Of a stretch of DNA of 64,000 nt, positions 46,862 through 57,789 are shown in pieces. Within the stretch, counting starts at the first letter, position 1, and every line of letters starts with the position of its first letter. The notes under the pieces are model-generated. The model ran no database searches. It saw nothing but the letters and a program-made list of their open reading frames with translations, and was not told the origin of the DNA. The position numbers and the translations under genes are program-made. Source of the stretch: Sambucus nigra (taxonomy: Eukaryota > Streptophyta > Magnoliopsida > Dipsacales > Adoxaceae); assembly GCA_949130495.1 (NCBI GenBank), contig OX422211.1:397904049-397968048 (forward strand), read 5' to 3'.

Positions 46862-49219
46862 TCACCCAATCCCTGTCACTGGGTACGATGCACGCCTCGT
46901 CTCTCCAGTCTTACCATCATAAGTGAATAGCCGGAACAAATTGGGCCTGTGCCCATAGATAAAGGAAAGACCGGGAGATGCATTATGATAAACCGGAAAA
47001 GGATCCGCTTGTTGCGTAGCACCTGAGTTGGTCGCTAAGTCGGACGAGATTTGAGTCGTATCTTCAAGTACCTCCGAAGACTCAAATGGTATGGGTGGAG
47101 GTTTAGGAAGGAGAAATTCATCAATTCTATTGTCCCACTCGCTTTCATCTAAATGACGAAATGAGGCCGAGAAAGATTGGACTTCATCGTGATCAAACTC
47201 TGCTAGGCTCAACTCCTCTAGATCTCTCTCTTGCTTGGTGTCCTCAAACTGCCTTTTGTGCTCACTCACCGAATGAGAGGGTGGTGTGTAATCGAGGAGA
47301 AATGTATCGATAGTGTCCTTCCATTCACTTTCCTCTAAGTATTTCGACGAGCCTCTCCCGACACACTCTAAATATCCTCTTTCACTCTTGTTCATGGGCT
47401 CACTCATGCTCTCGAATGCATTAACTAAACATACCTCCCCTACCTTGCTCTCGATGTTGCAACCACTCCTATCACTATGCGCCACACAACCATCCCCTAA
47501 TGGCTCTTCCTTGTAAGTTCTTTCTTGCTCGTGTGCTTCCCCCAAAAGATCCAACCCTCGCAGTTCCCCTTCTTCACCCTCTCTCTTGGAATTATTAAAG
47601 ATATTTGTTTCGAGGGTCATGTTCCCGAAAGTTAATTGCATACGCCCACTTCGGGTGTTGATAAGAGCATTAGCTGTAGCTAAAAATGGGTGGCCAAGAA
47701 TAACGGGAACATGATTACTTGGGAGAACAGATGGCTCTTCGTCCCAAATGACAAAATCCACCGGGAAGTAGAAAGTGTCTATTTGGACAATCACATCCTC
47801 AACAATTCCCCGAGGAAACTTCACAGAATGATCCGCGAGCTGGAGAGTCATATTTGTGGGCTTCAGGGCCCCCAGTTCTAGTTTCCTATAGATGGAATAG
47901 GGCATAATGTTAACACTCGCCCCTAGATCTATTAGAACTCTCTCGATTCGGTTCTTCCCCATGATACATGAAATAGTGGGTGCACCCGGATCTTTATATT
48001 TTAATGGAAAGTCACTTGACAAGACTGCGCTGACATTTTGGGCTAAAGAGACGTTCTGGTTTACTTTTAGCTTGCGTTTCACCGTGAGTAAGTCCTTAAT
48101 AAACTTAGCATACGCGGGAATTCTCTGTATAGTCTCAAGAAAAGGTAAATTAATTTTTACTTGCTTAAGGACTTCCAGAACTTCATCCCGGGAGGTCGTT
48201 TTCGAGTGAGAGACCAACCGTTGAGGGTATGGGGCAGCGGTGGGAGTGATGGCCTTGGGTCCACTAGTATTTTCCTCCTCCTCACTCTCAATTAAAGGGG
48301 CATCTTCGGCCTCTCTTATGCCGGGCGAAACCTCTTTATCTTTAGATGCAGTGCGTGGGGGAGGTGACAAATCAACTACTTTCCCACTACGTAGAGTGGT
48401 AATAGCGCTACATTGCTCTCGATGGTCGTGGGATGTAGTGCTAACACTGGTTTGTCCTTCGGAAGGTCGTTGGCTTTGAGCAGGAAATTTTTCCTTCTCT
48501 TGGACATTCGATGCAGTTTGCAACCTTGAGATGCTAGTATATATGTCATTGAACATTCGATCATACTTAGCACTTGTCTCCTTTTGAGATTGGATGAGGT
48601 AATTTAAGTTATCCTCAATAGATCGCCTCGGTGGAGCAACATAAGGACCAGGAGGTGGTACCTGCATCGGATTTGGCATTGGAGGAGCCACTTGCTGAAA
48701 TTGAGGAGGTGGTGGTAGGGTCATATGTGGGTTAGGAACCATCCCACCTTGGGGTTGTCCATAATTGAACCCAGGATTCCTCCACGATTGATTATATGCA
48801 TTCCCTTGTTGTTCATTATAATTTCCTCGAAACCCCCCTATTGCCTCAACTTGTTCAGTGTACATTGCCTTGTATGCAGGAATGGTAGGACATCCTTTGA
48901 TAGAATGACCCGCATTACAAATAGCACACACTTTCTCCTTTCCGGCTTGTACGGGTCCAGACACATCTCTCAATCGCACTTCAAGCATATCTCTGAAATT
49001 CTTCTCCAATTGGTCAAATTTTCGATCCAATAAAGTGTCCTTATCCAAGTGATAGATACCGGACGCAGCAGGCAAGTTGGACACTTGTCGATTTCGGTTT
49101 TGACTATTGGGGTCAGAAACATCCCATGATTGCGTAGTCTCTGATACATATCTCAAATGGGCCTCAGCATCGCTAGAATCTAAATCCCAAAAAAGGTCTT
49201 TCACACATGGTTTGAACAA
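46862..49219 (-). pseudogene. Element I gag (C-terminal) and protease with extended acidic tail
   Basis: 785 codons, open throughout, but frameshifted relative to the gag start ORF. It has a Cys/His box C98-C101-H105-C110 (CAICNAGHSIKGC, one residue shorter than the classical knuckle), a Pro/Gln-rich linker (140-200), and a retropepsin with LIDLGASVNIMP at about 429-440 and VILGHPFLATANALI. After the protease comes a tail of about 240 residues, rich in Glu and Ser, instead of reverse transcriptase. In the tail a motif occurs twice: LEESEWKDTIDTFLL and LDESEWDNRIDEFLL. The ORF then ends normally. Expected role: particle structure and processing for I. Confidence 0.85.
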
Positions 49220-49964
49220 GCTGTTTGGATGCTAAAGTAAGGCCTTGATGGAAAAATGAAATCAGATGATGTTTTTCAAAACCATGATGTGGGCATGTGC
49301 TAACTAACTCCTGAAATCTCTCCCAACATTTATCAAAAGCCTCATTCTCATTTTGACGAAAAGCTTGAATTTGGGCTTTAACAGAATTGGTTTTGTGTTG
49401 TGGAAAAAATTTTGAGATAAACTTGTTTTGCATATCTCTCCAGGATAAAACCGAATTTGGGGGAAGGGACCATAACCAAGTTTTAGCTTTATCCTTTAAG
49501 GAAAAAGGAAAGAGCTTCAACCGGATTACCTCTTGTGGACAAGCTTGGTCTCCAAATGTCTCACACGTATCTTCGAATTCTCGAATATGGAGATATGGTT
49601 TTTCCGAATCCATCCCATGAAATGTAGGAAGAATTTGGATCATTCCATTCCGAAAGTGGAACTGACCGGCATTATACGGGAGTAAAATGCAACCAGGGGT
49701 AACAGTTCTCTCCGGAAATAAAAGATCTTTCATGGGTTGATATGGTACATCATCCTCACCAGCACCAACACCGACACTACCATGATCCGACATATTGCTA
49801 CCGAAAGGTTCAGAATTCTCACTCAGGGATTGACTCAAAGAACGACTTGTGATGGAATTATTAGGCGAAGGAGGTGGAACCCAAAAACGAGGAGACTCAG
49901 AATTTTCAGAACTGTCTTCGGCAATAGGATTTTCGTGAACTTGGGTGGGAGATAAATTCTGCAT
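49173..49964 (-). pseudogene. Element I gag, N-terminal capsid part
   Basis: 263 codons beginning MQNLSPTQVHENPIAEDSSE just after the leader. Capsid signature: HIREFEDTCETFGDQ, KDKAKTWLWSLPPNSVLSW, KFFPQHKTNSVKAQIQAFRQ and FHQGLTLASKQLV, the Retrotrans_gag type seen in Athila/Tat elements. The frame then meets a stop at 49173, while homology continues in ORF 46862-49219, so an indel lies near 49180-49215. Start chosen at the first ATG with this composition. Confidence 0.88.
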
Positions 49965-50081
49965 ATGTAAGAGATGAAATTAATTTTTTTTTTTTTCTTT
50001 TTTTTAAAAAATCACTTGTAGATAAAAATAACTTTCTTGAAAATTTAACAATTTCAATCCCCGGCAACGGCGCCAAAAACT
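49965..50081 (-). other. Element I leader with Asp-tRNA primer binding site
   Basis: Plus strand TCCCCGGCAACGGCGCCA (50058-50075) equals the 3' end of plant tRNA-Asp, so the minus strand is its complement. It lies six bases from the LTR. A run of T's (49983-50006) sits between it and gag. Confidence 0.88.
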
Positions 50082-51454
50082 TGACGCGACTTAATATTTG
50101 TCTCAAAAGTGCGTACAATCTAGGCTCAAGTGCAAGCCTGTCGCTCAAGTAATAAACCCGGTAAGTCGGGATCGTATCCACAGGGATCGAGATTGCCAAA
50201 TAGTAATAAGAAAAATTATTAAATCTTGAAATGATTTCATAAAAGAAACGAAAAGATGATTAAAAATTAGGAAAATTTCTATTAAAAAATTACTTCAGAA
50301 AAACAAACTGAAAAGTGCAAAAGAAATTAGATCTGACAAATGGGAGAAAATAGGGTAGGGTACAACCCCTCAATCCTTAACAAATTACTGTATAGAATAC
50401 TAGAATTGTAAATTAAAATTATTGACTAGATCCGGTCTTTATACATTCTAAGCATTACATATATGAGGGATCTAGCCCGCATCATATGAAATCAAAGATA
50501 GATATAAAGCGGTGAATGAATCCAGTCTTTATATATTCTAAGCATTACGTATATGAGGTTCAAGCCCGCACCATATGAAATCAAAGATAAATATAAAGCG
50601 GTGCTTTCAAGATTCAATCAATATTTTAATTTAACCTCTATTTTCTACATAAATAATTTGCCTTGGATTGAGTTCATGTACCCCAACCCTTGGGAATTTA
50701 GCTACTCATGATTTGGTTCAAGAATAAATTCACACTCAAAATTATGGATCTACAAGACATGGGAAATAATTTGCAAATAATAAAAATAGAGAATGGAAAG
50801 ATATTACTTGAATTCAGCAATAGGGAAAAGAGATGAACTTGAATCAAGAAAAATTCTTCTTCTTCAAACTTACAAAAAGACTCTCTACAATCTAATTCTC
50901 TCTCTAAAATTCTATTCTACTCTCTAGAATTTTACTCCCTTTGAAAATGAGGTAGAGCTTGGTCTTTTATAGCACCAAGTTGCATGAATTTGGCATCAAA
51001 TTTCGCTTGTGGCACAAGTTTTCCAAGAGTTACACTGCATTAAATGCATAATTAATTACAGAAATCCGCACATCCAGACTCTTCATTATCACGCAACTTC
51101 AAAATATCGTAACTTCTTCACCGTAGCTCGGATTGAGGTGCCATTTTTTCCAGTATTCTTGTAATTTAGAGATCTTCAACTTTCTAGTTAGCCCCACCTC
51201 CGGACTAAGGCTGAAAAATTACGAAAATGCCCTTCAACTCTCCATTTCTTGGTTTCTTTCATTGTTTTGAGTTCTCCTTTGCACTAACTTGCATGAAATA
51301 CCTGTAAAATACATGAGAAATACACAAAACAAGAAATACTTGCCAAAAAAGGTTAGTAGCATAAATAAGAGACAAATCCAAGCTAAATACACTGCACGGG
51401 ATCATAAAAATACCGAAATTAAGGGGATAAATGTGAAGAATATGTGCCTAATCA
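50082..51454 (-). repeat. Element I 5' LTR
   Basis: 1373 bp, partner of 43638-45006, TATA box CTATAAAAG on the minus strand at 50963-50973. The frame at 49906-50199 and the one at 51289-51492 overlap LTR ends and are not genes. Confidence 0.92.
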
Positions 51455-51930
51455 GTCATCCATTCTGGCAACATTATAGATTTCAGAACTAGACATGACA
51501 GTATAACAATTGTCAGGTGTCCTGAATCCTGTAATTACGCATTCTCCCTTTTCATTTAAAATCTTGCAATTGTTCTTTGAAAAAGTAACAGTATGGTTTA
51601 AGTCACAAAATTGTGAAATGCTGAGTAAATTAGCCTTAAGACCTTTAACTAAGAGAACATTTTGAAGAACAGGAAGTCCTTTTTCTATAAGAGTTCCTTT
51701 GCCTATGATCTGGGATGATACTCCATCACCAAAAACAACTTTTCCACCATCAAAGTGGGTTTTATTTAAAAGTTTTGTATCATCACCTGTCATATGCTTG
51801 GAACATCCAGAATCCAAATACCAACCAGAAGATGTAAGTTCAGCTTTTAAGGCAGAAATAACAATATTACACTTCATCTGGGGTACTAGATCATCTTTTC
51901 TAACCCAAATTCTCTGGTTTTCTGTTTGCG
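51455..51930 (-). CDS. Element H protease and pre-integrase part of pol
   Basis: The open frame includes the active site WYLDSGCSKHMTGD, then VVFGDGVSSQIIGKGT and LLSISQFCDLNHTVTF, which is the copia protease followed by the pre-integrase region. It runs in frame with 41005-43637 once element I and one GTCAT are removed. Upstream the frame continues to about 51930, where it meets the gag frame with a shift. Expected role: cutting the H polyprotein. Confidence 0.88.
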
Positions 51931-52380
51931 CTTGTTTGCTCTCATTTGATAAAATTTGCGAGCATTAGATTTTTGTTGAAAAACATTTTGCGCATGATTT
52001 TGAGTAAATTTAAACACCTGAGCATTTGATTTAGAAAAGTTTCTCGGATTCCTTCTAGTAAATGTCCTTTTAGGTTTAGTCTTTCTATTCCTATAGTTGG
52101 AGTTTTTGTCTGGTGGCCTGGGAAGGACATAATTGTTACGACTCCTCCTAGAATAGTTAAAGTTTTGATACATGGAAGTATTGTAGATAGGCTTAATCAG
52201 TCTCCTAGCATAGCAATCATCGAAAGAGTGACCGTATATGTCACAATAGGAGCAGTAAAGATTGCTCAGAATGGGGTTTACCTTAGGAAAGTCTCTAAAC
52301 AAAGGTTTTGAGAAACTTTGAGGCTGAATTTTATTCCTAGGTAGCACAGGTTTGAAAGCAGGTTCACTTTTCCTAATTGG
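51886..52380 (-). pseudogene. Element H gag C-terminus with a second zinc knuckle, frameshifted
   Basis: The open piece 51886-52347 encodes a basic region with CSYCDIYGHSFDDC, a proper CX2CX4HX4C knuckle, then Arg/Lys-rich sequence (RRSRNNY, KTKPKRTFTRRNPRNF). It is in another frame than the main gag ORF; the shift maps near a run of five G on plus (about 52379-52383), suggesting one lost base. A second shift to the pol frame lies near 51920-51935 and could be either damage or a natural gag-pol frameshift. Confidence 0.8.
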
Positions 52381-54335
52381 GGGCAGACATATTTTCCTTT
52401 TGGTAAACTTTCATTCTTAGAGGAACTTGCATCTCCAGTGTTAGTGTTTTGATGATCAAACTCAGTTTTAAGTGAATGAAAGTCTGAACATGTTTCAATA
52501 GGTCTTTTGCCTCCTGACACAAATTTGATAGGTTCAACATGTTTTGTTTGTGTCTTCAAATTGGGGCAAAACCCTATACCAGTTCGATCATCAAAATTGG
52601 TTTTAGATTCAGCAACGAATTCCTCAAAACATTTAGAATTGTTTTCAAATTTTGTAAATTTTTTGAACACAGTTGCTGTCTTTTCTTTGGTTTGTTCCAA
52701 TTCTAATAATGTCCCTTTGTATTTTTTCTCCAGAATTTCATTAGCTTCAGTCAAGGTTTTCAGTTTTTCATCAAACACTTTGATATCACTTTCATGAGAC
52801 ATGCATTGAGTAGTATACTCTTCAGCATTCAGTTTTACCATTAGGCTTAGATCCTCTAGCTTTTTGGTAAGATCTTTCACAATCTTTTCTAGTCTAGTGC
52901 TTTTCTTAAGAGTTTTGGCATATAGAGTGTGAATGTCTGGGAGATCTTCATTGTCTGAGTCACTAAGTGAGGTGTGTGAATTGACCCCTAAGGTTTCATT
53001 TCTTAAACTCACGCACCCATTGACATCAGCAGTATCGATTCCCCTTTGACTCACACACCTCGAGGAAGAAGTATTAATGTTCTCAGTAAGCAAAGCATCT
53101 AAACCAGTTAAAGTATGATTCAAAGCAACAGAACTAGAATTACTAGACTCATCCTCACTATCAAGCACAGGCATATCATCATTATATATGATTTTGGCAA
53201 AGAAGGATAAACAAGGATCAAAACCATCAGATGTCTCAGGTTCCTCATTTTCAGAGTCACTTGAGTCATCCCATGTTTTGCAGATGTTGGCTCTAGAGTG
53301 TTTGTTTTGGGTATTTAAATTAACTCTACAGTCTTGAGCAATGTGTCCTAGTTTACCACATCTATAGCATTCAGTCTTCTTGAGGTCTCTGTGAGGTCTT
53401 GTGTTGTCCTTGTTCTGTTTGTCATGAGGTTTCTCATGAGACTTGTGATTTGAAGGAGTTGAATAATTAGACTTTCCCTGTCTATTTGCAATACTGTTTC
53501 TAAATTTAACAATTTTCTTAAATTGTTTTGACATTAGGGCAATCTGATTATCTAGACTTTCTAAGTCACAGTCCTCATCAGAATCATTACTAGGAGTGTT
53601 TAACTCAGGCTTAGTCATCTTAGAAGTAAAGCTAAGATTGGAATTGGTATGTTTCCTATGAGTGTGGGTCAATTGTTTCTTAAACTCTAATTCCATTTCC
53701 ACAGTTCTTAATTTACTACTGAGTAATTCAGGAGTGAGATTTATATCAGACATTTCCTCAATAGAATATCTTTTATTGTCAAATTTCTGTGGTAATGATC
53801 TCATAATTTTAGACACAATTTCTTGTCTATCATAAGTTATACCATTAGCATGCAGTTTAGTGACAATATCAGTCAGGTTCATATAGAAGTCATCAAAAGA
53901 CTCAGATTCAGACATGATTAAAGAATTATATTGTTGAATTAACATCTGAGTTTTAGCAGCCTTAACCCTAGAGTCTCCTTCATGGGCAGTAATCAGGGTA
54001 TCACATGCTTCCTTAGAAGTGGTACAAGATGAGATTCTCTTGAACTCATGTTCATTTATAGACATAAATATAGCATTCTTTCCTTTATTATTATTGCGAG
54101 AAACTTGTTTCTCTTCTTGAGTAAACTCACTTAATATTTTCTTAACCCTCTCATTACTTCCTTCAGTGGCTGGTTTAGTAGGATAAGAGTATCCATTTTC
54201 TATAATTTCCCAGACATCATCTCCCAGAGTTCCTTGAATGAAAGCAATCATCCTTACTTTCCAATAAGAGAAATTGGTTCCATCAAAGACTGGAGGTCTG
54301 GTCAAGTTACCATATCTTTCATTTTTCTCGTCCAT
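52278..54335 (-). CDS. Element H gag (main ORF)
   Basis: 685 codons from ATG at 54333-54335, 61 bp after the primer site. N-terminal copia capsid features: RPPVFDGTNFSYWKVRM, a KEACDTLITAHEG helix and RSLPQKFDNK. Zinc knuckle C323-C326-H331-C336 (CYRCGKLGHIAQDC). A long Ser/Asp-rich spacer and then a likely coiled coil at about 480-580 (LEKIVKDLTKKLEDLSLMV, ANEILEKKYKGTLLELEQ). From about residue 645 the true homology moves to another frame (see 51886-52380), so the last part of this ORF is out of frame. Role: capsid and RNA packaging. Confidence 0.88.
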   Translation of the reverse strand: MDEKNERYGNLTRPPVFDGTNFSYWKVRMIAFIQGTLGDDVWEIIENGYSYPTKPATEGSNERVKKILSEFTQEEKQVSRNNNKGKNAIFMSINEHEFKRISSCTTSKEACDTLITAHEGDSRVKAAKTQMLIQQYNSLIMSESESFDDFYMNLTDIVTKLHANGITYDRQEIVSKIMRSLPQKFDNKRYSIEEMSDINLTPELLSSKLRTVEMELEFKKQLTHTHRKHTNSNLSFTSKMTKPELNTPSNDSDEDCDLESLDNQIALMSKQFKKIVKFRNSIANRQGKSNYSTPSNHKSHEKPHDKQNKDNTRPHRDLKKTECYRCGKLGHIAQDCRVNLNTQNKHSRANICKTWDDSSDSENEEPETSDGFDPCLSFFAKIIYNDDMPVLDSEDESSNSSSVALNHTLTGLDALLTENINTSSSRCVSQRGIDTADVNGCVSLRNETLGVNSHTSLSDSDNEDLPDIHTLYAKTLKKSTRLEKIVKDLTKKLEDLSLMVKLNAEEYTTQCMSHESDIKVFDEKLKTLTEANEILEKKYKGTLLELEQTKEKTATVFKKFTKFENNSKCFEEFVAESKTNFDDRTGIGFCPNLKTQTKHVEPIKFVSGGKRPIETCSDFHSLKTEFDHQNTNTGDASSSKNESLPKGKYVCPQLGKVNLLSNLCYLGIKFSLKVSQNLCLETFLR

Positions 54336-54410
54336 GATTGATTTTGAGAAAACAGTTTCAGAAACTCAGGATCTTTTTGAAAAAAGTTCACCAAAAGCTC
54401 TGATACCAAT
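54336..54410 (-). other. Element H leader with initiator-Met primer binding site
   Basis: The minus strand shows ATTGGTATCAGAGC (core at plus 54397-54408), two bases from the LTR end. Confidence 0.9.
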
Positions 54411-56417
54411 TGAAATAGCATTGCCAAAGCCGTTTATTGAAAATAAACTATTTAAGAAACTCCGAAAGTTTGTTGAAGAAACTCTTTACTTAAATCAAAC
54501 TGATTTTGATTACAAAATGTGTTAACAAAAATTATGTACGAGATATGGACAAGATTTGATAACAAGTTTTAGTAAACAGTTTAAAATGTTTTAAACTCAG
54601 CACACATCAGACTGGGATGAGAAAATGTAGAAATATTAATACTCAGGATTTTTAACGTGGTAAAACCTCAACCTTGTGGAAACATCCACGACTCCCTCTA
54701 CGGAGTAAAACAAGAAAATATCACTAAAACAAATATGTGAGTTACAATCTATTTAACTAACATGCACACAATAACAAGTCTATACAAGTTCAGGATTATA
54801 CCCTCTGGCGTCCTTAAACTTTTCTGCATATCTTGATTGTTGATGTAGTCTTCTCAGTTTGTCAACTCTTCCTTTGTTTCAGCAGTATACGTCGACTTAT
54901 GTTCACCAAATCTTATAGCCAACACTTTCAGTGTATGTAGTGTGAAAATGTTTGTGAAAAGTGTTCTATAACACATGCATGCACACACGCACTCTTATTA
55001 ATTACAAACAATCCTAACAAATTAAATATAAAGTCTATATGCAGTGTGTTTGTTATTTTTCTTTCTTACAAAACCAAAAACCTTTTGACCTTTCAAAATA
55101 ACCCAGATTCCACGGAGATCTTGCTTAAGAAATCGGTCAAGACCTTTTTCAATCTATTTTGAAAATATTTAGGAGATTGAAAACCCTCCAAGTGCGAATC
55201 CAACTAGGTCAGGTTAAGTTTTGTAAAAATAGAAACAGAAAAACATCTATTGTTGATTCTGTATGAAGAAAATGTTTTAACAGAAAAACAATCAACAACG
55301 AACTTCTCAAGATGAGAAATAAAATGCAACTAAGTGTGTTGTGACATGAAAAACTTCAGATCTATGATTTCTATTGAAACAGAAACAAGATCTGAGTAAG
55401 TGTCTAAGTTGGGAATAAGATTTTATGAACAAAAGGTTACAGTAACCCAAGAATCACTCAACTCGAACTCTCATAAACTCAAGAAACACTAAGGATGGTG
55501 TTTATTTGGTTATGGTGTTTTTGGAGAGGTAAGTGGTTTAGGTTGGAGAAGATTTGACGAAGTTAGGGTTTCTAACTTGGCTCTCTGGTTTCTCTCTCTC
55601 TCTTCTCTCTTCTCTCTTCTCTCTCTCTCTTCTCTCTTCTCTCTGAGAATTTTCAAAGTGGCAAAAGCTTTCGAAGGCTGAGATGAGAGGCCTTTAAATA
55701 GAAAGAGGAGAAGGTTCCAGACTAACGTTAAAAAACAACGGCTGAGATTGAGTCAAGCTTCTTTGACTTCAATCAAAGGGCTCACAACAGGTGGTTGATT
55801 AAACAGGCTATGATTGGCTTAGGGGATTACACGGGGATTCACTCAGGCGACATGCAGGCCATTGATAAGGGTTGATCCAAGGGCTGTAAACATGCGAAGT
55901 TTTGTCTCTGTAAAGAAACACAACTCTGGACAATCAGAGAGCAGCAAGTGTTGGCCATAGGACGAATGCAATCGCGCGTCCCAAACTAATTACAAAGCCA
56001 ACCCTGGAGTCTCTGGCGCTTTCGGTTTCTACCCAGAGTAACTTTAGGCCAAAAATCACAACAATACATATTTAGATATTAACCCCAAGACTTTTTAAAT
56101 CAAGTTTTAATTTAATAAAACCTTAATTAAAAGATGTTTAAAATTCCCAAAAAATTAATAAAAATCAAATTGAGGGATTAAAACACACTCACCACATTAA
56201 TACACATAAAGGTGCAATATGATATGCAAGAATTAAGTTCTTAGTGTGTGAGTGATGGCTATAGTCTCAGGATCATTACAAGATGAATAAGAGAAGAAGC
56301 AAACCAATCTCTGAGGCTCTTTGGTTTCTAGGATGGACACAATTTTGTCACTATTTCCAAACTAGATGAGCTCTTATACAGTCTAGACTCAAATGAGTCA
56401 AAAGTATAAGGGCTTCA
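54411..56417 (-). repeat. Element H 5' LTR
   Basis: 2007 bp with proper TG start on plus (TGAAATAGC) and CA end (GGCTTCA). TATA-like box on the minus strand at 55692-55701, GA tract (CT on plus) at 55590-55644. It gives the reference against which the damaged left LTR end is read. Confidence 0.92.
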
Positions 56418-57789
56418 ATTATGTGTGCTTACGAATATCAGTGACTATATATTTATTTAAAGTTTATGCTCTAGTGCTATCAAGGGAGGTTACGCGAAGT
56501 GGGTGAATCCCCTAGCTTGAGGAGTAGGGAGAGTATATCCCCAGGTCATAGCGTCCGTTATATGGGTGAGGGGCTTATATATTTTTCAGGGAAGGAATAT
56601 GACCGCCTCCATTATGTTTATATTTGGACAAGTTAGTGAGAGATTCTAACTTGGGTAACTAGGTTATGCGAATACATCTAGTGGGATAACACTTTAGAGA
56701 ATACGTCTGGTGAGTTATTTCTCGGGAGGATGGATTATATTTATATTCAACATATGTGTGAATGTTGTAATATGGTTCTACATATATAATGGGGTAGATA
56801 GTTATATACGGGTCATTAAATACATATAGTGAATTGTAAGTAATTATATATGGGGTATATTCATATTCAACATACGTGTGATTGTTGTAAGATAACTTTA
56901 CGTATATAATGGAGAAATAATTATATACGGGTAATTCAAATACATGGAGAAAATTGTATTATTTATATAACTAGTGAATGTTATATGGCTTTCAAGGAAA
57001 TATGATTAACTAAGTTAAGGTGGTAAATAACTTATAAATCATGCGTTTAAAATACTCACGATTGAGTAGGGCGATTGACAAGAGTTATATCAAGTATCTA
57101 GTTTCGGAGTCGAGGACTAGGTGGGATATAAAGAAGGCGTTAGGTGTGCACATTAGTTGGGCGGTAAGTCTATCCTCAAGGGATGGGCCACTAACAAAAA
57201 TATGAAGCGCATTCATGCATATTTTATTACTGCAAGTTAATCATTTGCTAAATGTTTTCAAAATGTCTTGGGTTCTAACCCTTGCTATAAAATATTTTCA
57301 AAACCTTTTAGGTGTTCAGCCACAGGGACGTAAGGATTGATTCATTCCAGGGATTTGCTGCTGCAGCATATGTGGATGTTGCAGGATTTGGATAGGCGCC
57401 TCTACTCCTTCTATTCCTAGTGTAGGAATTTTCAATAAGATATTCGAGCATGTTGCTCACGTTTTTATTTAGTATTTATTTCAGATACTTGAGATCCATT
57501 ATTATCTGTCTTTATATTTGTGTTGGATTTTAGCCGATGATTTATTCGGCCAGTTTCTTATTTATATGTGATGGTCGGATTCAGTTAACATGTGATTGTT
57601 AATGATTTATTTCCGCATGAGTATTTCTTTGAATTAATGAAAGATAAAACTTGGCACCTGACTAATTTCACTTAGGTGGTTAGTAATTAAAAAGTTTTGA
57701 CAATGATGCTAAGAATGAACCAACTGAGAAACCTGTTCTAATTTAATTTAGGACTGATCACCCGGGGTTTAATTAGGCGGGGTGTCACA
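56418..57789 (+). repeat. Solo LTR G, right part
   Basis: Matches the 3' halves of LTRs F and D in reverse: family box at 57310-57329, AGCATGTTGCTCA near 57445, TTAATGAAAGATAAAACTTGGCAC near 57636 and the end GGGGTGTCACA. No coding sequence. Confidence 0.8.

Larger units (their letters stand above)
43638..51454 (-). mobile_element. Element I: Athila-like gypsy element with gag-protease only
   Basis: LTRs 43638-45006 (1369 bp) and 50082-51454 (1373 bp), ends TGACGCG and CTAATCA on plus, about 20 differences including short indels. Perfect target duplication GTCAT at 43633-43637 and 51455-51459. Minus strand: Asp-tRNA primer site at 50058-50075, gag 49173-49964, gag-protease 46862-49219, no reverse transcriptase, RNase H or integrase. 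Total 7.8 kb. Sequence style of gag and protease and the primer site fit the Athila/Tat side of gypsy. It depends on another element for polymerase. Confidence 0.9.
38687..56417 (-). mobile_element. Element H: SIRE/Maximus-like Ty1/copia, carrying element I
   Basis: LTRs of 2007 bp each (38687-40693 and 54411-56417), about 18 mismatches by eye (0.9%). Minus strand: primer site 54397-54408, gag 52278-54335 and onward, protease 51455-51930, pol 41005-43637, polypurine tract 40694-40706. Element I splits pol. Removing I leaves 9.9 kb. Gag of about 700 residues with coiled coil, 2-kb LTRs and the copia order integrase before reverse transcriptase point to the SIRE/Maximus lineage. No envelope-like ORF exists after pol. 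Target duplication cannot be shown because the left end is damaged. Confidence 0.9.
38271..57789 (+). mobile_element. Solo LTR G, split by element H and internally deleted
   Basis: The left piece 38271-38688 begins TATAATACCCCGTATTT (TGTAATACCCC in relatives). The right piece 56418-57789 ends GGCGGGGTGTCACA. Plus orientation, opposite to D. Flanks TCCCC (38266-38270) and CCCCC (57790-57794) are one base from a perfect target duplication. Together the pieces make 1.8 kb versus about 2.9 kb for related LTRs, so about 1.1 kb is missing at the left junction with H. The right piece has the family box at 57310-57329. Confidence 0.82.

Noticed and set aside
47313..48479. Plus-strand ORFs opposite element I gag-protease
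   Set aside because: Shadows: the minus strand has clear capsid and protease motifs over the same bases.
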